DNA of 5,032 nucleotides from Pseudothermotoga sp. (lineage in GTDB: Bacteria > Thermotogota > Thermotogae > Thermotogales > DSM-5069). The notes beneath the pieces were generated by a model. The model saw only the letters and a list, made by a program, of their open reading frames with translations, ran no database searches and was not told the DNA's origin. How positions within the stretch are numbered: position 1 is the stretch's first letter; every line of letters begins with the position of its first letter. The stretch is taken from the NCBI GenBank assembly GCA_028276125.1, contig JAPYWY010000143.1, positions 1-5,032 on the forward strand. Reading direction: 5' to 3'. Below, in pieces: positions 1 to 5,032 of the stretch. The position numbers and the translations under genes are program-made.

Positions 1-1462
1 GAAACCTCGCGTAGCATTGTTGAATGTTCACTTCACCAGTCGTTGGATTGTAAGCAAAACCACCAAAACCACCGATGTCGGAGGATTCTTCAGAATTGGC
101 TGTGATCGAACCTTGAAAACCACACTGGTTGAACGTGTTTAAACCATTGGTCTCTGCGAAGAAACCACCCGCTGTGAACCCGTAGTGTGGAACTTCTATG
201 TTTGCTTGAACAACGCAGTTTTTGAAAGAAAGATTCTTCGTAGCATTGCTGAAGCCGAGAAAGCCAGCAATCTTGAGCATGTCCATCGTCGAAGTATCCC
301 TCTGCGCGATCAAAGAAGCCGACACGGAACAAGCTTCAAAGGCGTCCACGCTGAGATCTTCATCTTGTTCAGCATAGCCGACGAAGCCTGCAACGTAGGT
401 TGCTGTGGCATCTTCTATGGTGCCTTGGAAGCGACAATTCTGAAAGACGCTCGTGTCTGAATTTCCTGCAAAGCCTCCGATTCTTGTGGACTTACCAGTT
501 ATCGCGCTCGATTGAACTTGGCAGTTTTGAAAACTCGAATAATTCGAATCACCGACGAACCCTCCCACGTAGAAGGATGGGTTAGCCTGCGGCGAGTTGA
601 GTATGACTTGGATTGAACAGTTCTTGAAGGTGGAAGCGTTCGCAAAACCGACGAGCCCACCCATGTAGGAAGCCTGAGAGACTCTCGAATTGAGCACGAT
701 CACACCATCGATCGTGCTGTTGTCGATTCGTCCAGCCAGAACACCCGCGTTCGAGGCATCTTCGTAGTCAACTTGTGCGTTCTCGAAGACCACGTTGATG
801 ATCGTCGCCTCAAAGAGACATCCAAAGAAACCAGAAGATCTATCGCTCGAGTTGTTGCCCGTCAAGACCACCATGTTCTTTATGGAAAATCCCATTCCGT
901 TGTAACTTCCGTTAAAGGGCTTGTCTGGACCCATCGAGTCGACGGGCGTCCAGTTCGCCTCGGTGGGAGTGACCCTCGCTCTGAGATCGTTCAGGTCCAG
1001 ATCTCTTATCTGTTTGTAATGTCTCGGCGTGGATGGATCGATGTAGTGTCTCATGTTGTCCAACTGCCACACGTTCACGATGATCCAAGGATCGTTCTGT
1101 GTACCATACCCGCCACCGAACTCTTCGGTTTCAGAATAGGCAGTGAAGTTGACCGTGCAGGCGTTGGAAACGTTCTTGGTGGGTTGTACAGTGCCTGCGA
1201 TGACTATGTAATAATCGCTGTTCTGTGCACTCACCGTAACTGGTCCACTCAAATCTGTGATCCTCCAATTTCCGTTCGTGTCGGTCGTTGCCGTCTTAGT
1301 GCCCGCGCTGATCGTGACGCCCTGCAGTGGTGTGTCGTCCCAAAGTTTCACAACACCTTCGATCGTGTAAGTTGAAGGTTCCTCTGGTACAAATGGTGCA
1401 GTGCAGCTGAACAGAAAAAACAGAAGCAGCGTTGAAGCCAAGAGAATCTGCCATTTTCTCAT
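1..1462 (-). CDS. Beta-helix (GLUG-type) repeat lipoprotein, 5' part only; continues past the window edge
   Basis: Reading down from the ATG at 1462-1460, the frame stays open for 487 codons to the window edge, so the 3' end is missing. The start is set by AGGAGG at 1475-1470, seven bases upstream. Residues 1-20 form a lipoprotein signal peptide (MRKW, a Leu/Phe-rich core, lipobox LFSC with Cys20). Residues about 33-107 look like a carboxypeptidase-regulatory-like beta-sandwich (EGVVKLWDDTPLQGVTI, then DTNGNW). Residues about 113-200 resemble the entry segment of GLUG proteins, with DPWIIVNVWQLDNMR and PFNGSYNGMGFSIKNM. Residues about 205-487 are repeats of roughly 28-41 residues, each with a GGF(V/A)G-like turn (near 268, 300, 329, 358, 399, 432, 464) followed by F-x-N-C-x-x-Q (Cys 282, 314, 342, 378, 416, 447, 483). 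This fits a right-handed beta-helix displayed outside the cell. Such folds serve in adhesion or polysaccharide binding; which one applies here is unknown. No catalytic motif is visible. Confidence 0.9.
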   Translation of the reverse strand, partial: MRKWQILLASTLLLFFLFSCTAPFVPEEPSTYTIEGVVKLWDDTPLQGVTISAGTKTATTDTNGNWRITDLSGPVTVSAQNSDYYIVIAGTVQPTKNVSNACTVNFTAYSETEEFGGGYGTQNDPWIIVNVWQLDNMRHYIDPSTPRHYKQIRDLDLNDLRARVTPTEANWTPVDSMGPDKPFNGSYNGMGFSIKNMVVLTGNNSSDRSSGFFGCLFEATIINVVFENAQVDYEDASNAGVLAGRIDNSTIDGVIVLNSRVSQASYMGGLVGFANASTFKNCSIQVILNSPQANPSFYVGGFVGDSNYSSFQNCQVQSSAITGKSTRIGGFAGNSDTSVFQNCRFQGTIEDATATYVAGFVGYAEQDEDLSVDAFEACSVSASLIAQRDTSTMDMLKIAGFLGFSNATKNLSFKNCVVQANIEVPHYGFTAGGFFAETNGLNTFNQCGFQGSITANSEESSDIGGFGGFAYNPTTGEVNIQQCYARF

Positions 1463-1469
1463 GAACTTT

Positions 1470-1475
1470 CCTCCT
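1470..1475 (-). promoter_or_regulatory. Shine-Dalgarno site of the beta-helix lipoprotein gene
   Basis: AGGAGG on the minus strand, within GAGAGGAGGAAAG, lies seven bases before the ATG at 1462. It is close to a perfect anti-SD match and fixes the start codon. The site is wholly contained in one arm of a 16-bp perfect inverted repeat (see the repeat entry), so its accessibility may depend on which transcript it is part of. Confidence 0.85.
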
Positions 1476-1512
1476 CTCAGGGTGTGCAACTTCTCTATGA
1501 TGAACCAAGATC

Positions 1513-1518
1513 ATTAAA
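1513..1518 (-). promoter_or_regulatory. Possible -10 element for the beta-helix lipoprotein gene
   Basis: TTTAAT on the minus strand matches five of six bases of TATAAT and lies in the spacer of the inverted repeat, about 50 bases before the ATG. A convincing -35 is lacking: TTCGAT, 18 bases further upstream, is a poor match. If this promoter is used, transcription would start near 1505 and the mRNA would lack the distal arm of the inverted repeat, leaving the ribosome binding site free. Some promoter is expected in this stretch because the preceding operon ends at a strong terminator. Confidence 0.25.
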
Positions 1519-1604
1519 AAACGGTTAGAGATTTAGATCGAACAGAAGTTCACCTGAGAGGAGGAAAGCAAACCTCACTATCAGGAACTGTTCGGTCTGT
1601 GAGA

Positions 1605-1640
1605 GATCGTTCAACCCAGTTCAGCTGTGGATTGACGATC
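1605..1640. repeat. Imperfect hairpin in the gap after the beta-helix remnant
   Basis: GATCGTTCAA (1605-1614) pairs with TTGACGATC (1632-1640) as nine base pairs with one bulged T and a 17-base loop. It lies just downstream of the stop codon of the beta-helix remnant (1659). No T-run follows on either strand, so it is a poor terminator candidate. The rest of 1569-1658 shows no coding signal, only several short GTTC/GAAC words such as the palindrome GTTCAGAAC at 1647-1655. Confidence 0.35.
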
Positions 1641-1658
1641 CCCCTCGTTCAGAACAGG

Positions 1659-2024
1659 CTATGGTTGTTGCTCCCACTCAGCATCGTTCTGCTCAAATAC
1701 AACATAATCGTTATGTTGTGCAATCAAGGGAACTCTCTGTGTGTATGCTGGCGTTGAGGGACGCAAACTGATTCGGACATAATTGTTTTTCACGATTAGC
1801 TTGATTTCTTCATTAGATCCCTTTCCCTTCGCAATCAGTCCACTTACGTAGTGTGGGCGCGTTGGATTGGACGTCGTGGCTGTCAGGTCGCAGTCCTCAA
1901 ATGAACAGCTATTCGATCCGCCCACGAAACAACCCAAACCCGTTCTATCGCTAGCTGTCACGGTCAGTTGGGTCTCACCGGTGCAGTTTGTGAACGTACA
2001 GCTTTGTGTGAATCCAAGAATCTT
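1659..2024 (-). pseudogene. 3' fragment of a second beta-helix surface-protein gene
   Basis: The last roughly 120 codons before the TAG at 1661-1659 read like the tail of a protein related to the lipoprotein at 1462-1. They show SCTFTNC, a glycine turn with CFVGG, FEDCDL and YVSGLIAKG, then a non-repeat C-terminal segment ending NDAEWEQQP. The F-x-x-C and GG/SG-L spacing matches that lipoprotein's repeats. No signal peptide, ribosome binding site or credible start precedes it. The frame stays open up to an ATG at 2144, but there the residues are Ser/Thr/Arg-rich and are the out-of-frame reading of another coding stretch. I conclude that the 5' part is lost and the tail was joined to foreign sequence near 2005-2025. 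A translated short product cannot be excluded. Confidence 0.55.
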
Positions 2025-2364
2025 TCCATTTGTCGTACTTTTCGTAGTAAGAAAAGCCTTTGTAGTGTCTGATCCTCTCGCCGATCTGGTAGTAATCGAA
2101 GATGGCGCGGTTGTCTCGTACGCTGTGCGTGAAGATCTTGCCATCGTCCCGCTTGACCTTGAGCACGTACGACCCGTAAGGAACGGTTTTCACCTTGTTT
2201 CCATATCGAACGCGCTCGATCTTCTGCAGAATTTGCTTGTCGACGACCACACCGTCCCAGGTGGTGAGGGATGGGTACAGTTCGAAATGTTTTTCTGCAT
2301 GCAAGATTTTTCTGTAAGGTGCGCGAGGGGAAATGATGTGAAGCTGAAGCGAAGCAACCTTCAC
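1975..2364 (-). pseudogene. Remnant of a small conserved-looking gene, truncated at both ends
   Basis: From about 2260 to 2017 this frame encodes a protein-like domain (roughly WDGVVVDKQIL, YGNKVKTVPYGSYVLKV, DDGKIFTHSVRDN, YYQIGERIRHYKGF, YYEKYDKWKDS), rich in alternating hydrophobic and charged residues as in a small beta-barrel. I cannot name the family. From memory, similar small proteins continue past the YDKxKD motif into a Cys-containing tail, but here the frame goes into HTKLYVHKLHR and stops at the TGA at 1977-1975. From about 2025 downward the same DNA makes sense in another frame as beta-helix tail. The 5' end is also poor: the only near starts are GTG at 2364 and TTG at 2304, both without a Shine-Dalgarno match. 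No Cys-rich or membrane segment is visible in the domain. Loss of both ends by rearrangement is my inference. Confidence 0.45.
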
Positions 2365-2415
2365 AACGATCGTTGACAGAGGCGAACCGGGCGAGAATTC
2401 TCCAGTGTCACTTCG

Positions 2416-2442
2416 AAAAAGAGGGGCGCAGGGCCCCTCTTT
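2416..2442 (-). terminator. Rho-independent terminator after the subtilase gene
   Basis: On the minus strand, AAAGAGGGGC, loop CCTGC, GCCCCTCTTT form a perfect 10-bp stem with a 5-base loop, and the 3' arm runs into a five-T tract at 2420-2416. It starts 20 bases after the subtilase stop codon, so it ends that transcript. On the plus strand the hairpin is followed only by TTTACAAG, so it would act poorly in that direction. It also means that the open frame running from the stop codon through this hairpin into 2400-1975 is not the real 5' end of a gene. Confidence 0.93.
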
Positions 2443-2462
2443 ACAAGATTGACAGATCAATC

Positions 2463-4133
2463 TCAAATCCCAAAATTCAACTCGAAAACGTGCGTGAACG
2501 GATTGTCACCGTTGTAAACGGTTATTCTCATGTAGTGAGTCATCTGCAGATTGGTTGGAAGTTCCAGATACGCCGCATCACCAAGGGCCATGTAAACGTC
2601 GTAAACACCTGGTTCAATGCCGACGAACCATAACCGCCCGAATTTATCAGATTTTCCGTAGTACACTGGGATTGTGTCACTTTGTGGATACATGGTCACG
2701 TAGACCTGAGGTGCAAGGTACACATTATTTGAGATATCCCTCACGTAGAACTGGAAGAAAACGTTCGCTCCAACTTCAGATGGAAGATCTTGGATTAAGG
2801 CTCTATAAGCGTTGACTCTGCCCCAGCCGCTATCGTGGTCGAAGCCGACTGCCATGATGTCATCGGCGGTGTTGGCTATGTGCTTTTTGATCTGATACGG
2901 TGTGTAAGTCACTTTTTGTTGATCCAGTTTTTCCAGCAGCAATGCGATCACACCCGAAACGTGCGGTGTAGCCATGCTTGTTCCGCCGTAGAAGGCGTAC
3001 GGATTTTCACCATCGAAGAACTCATCACTATCCCACAGAGGCACCGTGGAAAGGATCGTGTAATCTCCGGGAGCTGCGACAGTTATCCACCTTCCGCGCG
3101 TCGAGAAATCTGTTATACCGTCCACCGCGGTGCTCGCAGCCACGTTTATGACACCAGGATAGCAGGATGGATAGTGGATCTCGTCGGTGTGGCTGTTTCC
3201 GGCGGAAGCAACGAAGATGCCGTTGTAGTACCTCATTATGAGAGCGATAGTCTGAGCGAGCGTTATGGAATAACCTTTACCGCCCCAGCTGTTCGAAAAG
3301 ATCCTCGCTCCATTCTCAGCAGCCCACAAAAAGCCATCAGCAACAAGGTCATCTCCGATGTATCCATCTTCGTCGAATATCACTATGGGCATTATCTTGG
3401 CATCCGGCGCAACACCGACGACACCTGTCTCATCACGCTTCGCCGCGATCGTTCCAGCAACGTGCGTCCCGTGGGCGCCACCAAAGGAGCTGTCCATATC
3501 TGGATCCAACGTCTCATCCGTCAGTGGTCGATACCCTTCCACAAGCTGACCTTGAAGATCTGGATGGGTTCCATCAACGCCAGTGTCCACTACCGCAACG
3601 ATGATATCCTTACCGGTGTATCCAAGTTCCCAAGCCTGCGGAGCCTTCACTTTTCTGATGCCCCAGAGCCATTTCCAAAATTCGTCTGCCACCATGACCT
3701 GTTTTGTTTCGACAGTTGATTCGAGTAAATCTTTTGCGTTGTCGTTCTTCACAGGTTCGATCAAGTATCTTTTGTAGCTCGGCTCGATGTAGGATATCTT
3801 CTTTCGCAACTGAACGTCTGATTTGAGTCGTTCTAAAATTTGGCTTCTGATCTCAGCAAAACTCAACGTGGTTTTGAAGCTGACGGCATTTATCTGTTCG
3901 AGCTTGACCCTCACACTGGCATTTGGATCGATCGATTTCACAAGGTCTATCGCATCGTCTATCGAATCTTTGTAGCCAACAATGACTATGTTTTCCATGA
4001 CTTCAGCATCTTTTTCGATGGGCGCAACTATCTCTTCAAAGGTCTTTTCATTCGCGTTGTTCTTTGGAATATTACTCATACAACCGGCTAAAAACAAAGC
4101 CACCAACGCGATCGCTATTAGAAATCTCTTCAT
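2463..4133 (-). CDS. Lipoprotein subtilisin-like serine protease (S8, fervidolysin-like)
   Basis: Encodes a 556-residue exported endoprotease. Residues 1-18 are a lipoprotein signal peptide with lipobox LAGC (Cys18). Residues about 45-125 fit an I9-like inhibitory and folding propeptide (ENIVIVGYKDSIDDAI, ending ISYIEPSYKRYL). The catalytic domain spans about 150-450: Asp183 in VAVVDTGVDGTHPDL, His221 in HGTHVAGTIAA, oxyanion Asn313 in VASAGNS and Ser386 in GGTSMATPHVSG, all intact. Residues about 455-556 form a beta-sandwich-like tail with FGRLWFVGIEPGVYDVYMA, similar in style to carboxypeptidase-regulatory domains. It is shorter than the roughly 700 residues I recall for fervidolysin, mostly in the tail. 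The ATG at 4133 is supported by GGTGAGGAAAG just upstream and by the signal peptide. It follows the Fn3 gene by 17 bases and ends at a strong terminator. Likely role: degradation of extracellular protein or peptide to feed a fermentative thermophile. The substrate is unknown. Confidence 0.96.
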   Translation of the reverse strand: MKRFLIAIALVALFLAGCMSNIPKNNANEKTFEEIVAPIEKDAEVMENIVIVGYKDSIDDAIDLVKSIDPNASVRVKLEQINAVSFKTTLSFAEIRSQILERLKSDVQLRKKISYIEPSYKRYLIEPVKNDNAKDLLESTVETKQVMVADEFWKWLWGIRKVKAPQAWELGYTGKDIIVAVVDTGVDGTHPDLQGQLVEGYRPLTDETLDPDMDSSFGGAHGTHVAGTIAAKRDETGVVGVAPDAKIMPIVIFDEDGYIGDDLVADGFLWAAENGARIFSNSWGGKGYSITLAQTIALIMRYYNGIFVASAGNSHTDEIHYPSCYPGVINVAASTAVDGITDFSTRGRWITVAAPGDYTILSTVPLWDSDEFFDGENPYAFYGGTSMATPHVSGVIALLLEKLDQQKVTYTPYQIKKHIANTADDIMAVGFDHDSGWGRVNAYRALIQDLPSEVGANVFFQFYVRDISNNVYLAPQVYVTMYPQSDTIPVYYGKSDKFGRLWFVGIEPGVYDVYMALGDAAYLELPTNLQMTHYMRITVYNGDNPFTHVFELNFGI

Positions 4134-4150
4134 CTTTCCTCACCCCCTTT

Positions 4151-5032
4151 TCACTCACCGGTTGTGAATCTGTTGAAGTAGTCTGCTTCGTTTGTCCACC
4201 TGTCCCAGCCAGTATAACCATAATCGATAGTTGCGGAGATCCAGATGCCATCGTCTGTTTCATAATAAGCTGCTGCCATATCCAAGCCCCATTCGTAGGT
4301 CTTGTACTTTTCAAGTGGTTCGGTTTGAGTATCTAAAGAGCCATCTGGGTAGATTCTCACCCAACCTTCACTACTGTATGGATCGAACGGTACGGAAACT
4401 TGCTGCGGCCCTGGTGTGGTGGTCAAAACATTGTAGAAAATGTGTTGATCGCTCACTGCGGTGTCGTAGATCCACGGACCATAGTAAGCGTAAGTTATGT
4501 CTTCGTCGTCTATGAGATCTCCTCCGATGTTTGGTGTTGAAGTCCAATCTCTCCAATCAACTGGTTTCCATACGAAGGTCGGTGTTCTTGAAACGTTCGT
4601 TTCATTGTCTGCTGGAGAGATGAGCTTAACCTTGAAAAGATCCAGCGGGATCACTTCGATGATGTTGCTGTTGCCTGATTCAGTGCCGTCTCTGTAGACC
4701 GTCCTCACTGTGTAATAGTACTTCTGACCAGGCATCAAATCCACCGATTTGTCGAAGGCATAGTTATAAGTTGTGAAAGCGATCTTTTGCCAAGTTTCAT
4801 CGTCAGTTGATCTGTAGACGTTATAACCTGCGCGATATGTGGCTGGTGCATGATTCCAAGCGAGCTGAACAAGTATGTTGGTGTCCTTTATGTTATGTTC
4901 TGGTTTGTAGTTTTCAAGCTCGTTCATCATTTCCTTTGGCATGCCTTTGAACAAGATATCTTTAACGGGTCTCGGTAGACTGTAGTAAGCTATGTTCGCA
5001 TCGCTCGTCCAACCGTAGTACCACAGGCCCGT
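4151..5032 (-). CDS. Fibronectin type III domain protein, C-terminal part; start lies outside the window
   Basis: The frame is open from the window edge to the TGA at 4153-4151, giving 293 residues of a longer protein. A TTG at 4954 is only an internal leucine codon, because coding-like residues (GLWYYGWTSDANIAYYSLP) continue upstream of it. Residues about 50-127, counted from the edge, match a fibronectin type III fold: VQLAWNHAP, YRAGYNVYRSTDDETWQKI, then PGQKYYYTVRTVYRDGTESG. Residues about 135-293 start LISPADNETNVSRTPTFVWKPV, the usual opening of Ig-like domains in bacterial surface proteins, and stay rich in Trp, Tyr and Asp to the end (WTNEADYFNRFTTGE). No catalytic residues are visible. 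Fn3 domains act as spacers or binding modules in extracellular proteins. The 17-base gap to the subtilase suggests cotranscription, so this may be another exported enzyme or a binding partner. The missing N-terminus would decide. Confidence 0.9.
   Translation of the reverse strand, partial: TGLWYYGWTSDANIAYYSLPRPVKDILFKGMPKEMMNELENYKPEHNIKDTNILVQLAWNHAPATYRAGYNVYRSTDDETWQKIAFTTYNYAFDKSVDLMPGQKYYYTVRTVYRDGTESGNSNIIEVIPLDLFKVKLISPADNETNVSRTPTFVWKPVDWRDWTSTPNIGGDLIDDEDITYAYYGPWIYDTAVSDQHIFYNVLTTTPGPQQVSVPFDPYSSEGWVRIYPDGSLDTQTEPLEKYKTYEWGLDMAAAYYETDDGIWISATIDYGYTGWDRWTNEADYFNRFTTGE

Larger units (their letters stand above)
1466..1568. repeat. Long inverted repeat that includes the ribosome binding site
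   Basis: Bases 1466-1481 and 1553-1568 are perfect reverse complements over 16 bp. Just inside them, 1488-1494 (AACTTCT) and 1544-1550 (AGAAGTT) add a 7-bp perfect match, separated from the outer stem by a 6/2-base internal loop. Both arms therefore carry the same word, AGAAGTT, CAC, then CCTGAGAGGAGGAAAG, in opposite orientation, with a 49-base spacer at the centre. On a minus-strand transcript that began upstream of 1568, the outer stem would bury the AGGAGG. It has no T-run and sits before a start codon, so it is not a normal terminator. It could instead be the scar of an inverted duplication of a gene leader. I see no target-site duplication at its edges. Confidence 0.85.

Noticed and set aside
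773..1375. Open frame of 200 codons on the plus strand
   Set aside because: It is antisense to the lipoprotein gene, which has a signal peptide, a strong ribosome binding site and repeats. The plus-strand product looks random.
1296..1514. A 72-codon frame on the minus strand over the lipoprotein start
   Set aside because: It is a shadow of the lipoprotein gene in another frame and carries no signal peptide or motif.
1553..1568. GAGGAGGAAAG on the plus strand as a ribosome binding site for a divergent gene
   Set aside because: No ATG, GTG or TTG follows at a usable distance and no plus-strand reading frame with coding character begins there. It is explained as the other arm of the inverted repeat.
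1466..1568. Miniature transposable element bounded by the inverted repeat
   Set aside because: At 103 bp with perfect ends the shape fits, but I find no flanking target-site duplication and only one copy in the window, and one arm is a functional ribosome binding site.
1659..2144. A complete 161-codon gene starting at the ATG at 2144
   Set aside because: The first roughly 40 residues are a Ser/Thr/Arg-rich out-of-frame reading of the neighbouring fragment, and there is no Shine-Dalgarno site. Only the part below about 2024 looks like protein.
2391..2402. Palindrome GAGAATTCTC as an operator
   Set aside because: A single 10-bp palindrome with no associated promoter and no second copy, next to a degraded gene. 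Chance is sufficient.
1975..2466. A 163-codon frame starting at the TTG at 2466
   Set aside because: The start overlaps the subtilase stop codon and the first codons run through the terminator hairpin, so the 5' third is not real coding sequence. Only the part below about 2364 is kept, as a remnant.
2835..3719. Open frame of 294 codons on the plus strand
   Set aside because: It lies entirely antisense to the catalytic domain of the subtilase, whose active-site motifs are intact. The translation has no recognisable motif and no ribosome binding site. It is an artefact of codon bias.

Overview
The window reads as a piece of a thermophilic Thermotogota chromosome, most likely Pseudothermotoga or a close relative. 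This is inferred from moderate GC content, heavy use of AGA/AGG for Arg and ATA for Ile, strong AGGAGG-type ribosome binding sites, and a lipoprotein subtilase resembling fervidolysin. No marker gene fixes the genus. Every gene I can support lies on the minus strand and encodes an exported or surface-type product, or is a remnant of one. There is no RNA gene, CRISPR array or insertion sequence.

Layout, in the direction of transcription (high to low coordinates). (1) 5032-4151: the C-terminal 293 residues of a protein whose start lies outside the window, with a fibronectin type III-like domain followed by a second beta-sandwich-like domain. (2) 4133-2463: a complete 556-residue lipoprotein subtilase (S8 family) with signal peptide, I9-like propeptide, intact Asp/His/Asn/Ser active site and a C-terminal beta-sandwich domain. 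Only 17 bases separate it from gene 1, so the two are probably cotranscribed. (3) 2442-2416: a textbook Rho-independent terminator closing this unit. (4) About 2364-1659: a degraded stretch in which part of a small conserved-looking gene runs, in a different frame, into the 3' end of a beta-helix surface-protein gene. I read these as two gene fragments joined by a past recombination. (5) 1658-1463: noncoding, containing a long inverted repeat that includes the ribosome binding site of the next gene. (6) 1462-1: the first 487 residues of a lipoprotein with a carboxypeptidase-regulatory-like domain followed by a right-handed beta-helix-like (GLUG-type) repeat region with regularly spaced cysteines. 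It continues beyond the window.

Together the genes suggest a cell-surface locus: a processed extracellular protease cotranscribed with an Fn3-bearing partner, next to a large repeat lipoprotein and the remains of a related one. Nothing here establishes a new named system. The points most worth checking are the inverted repeat that captures the ribosome binding site, the composite pseudogene junction, the cysteine ladder, and the placement of the lipid anchor on the propeptide of the protease.
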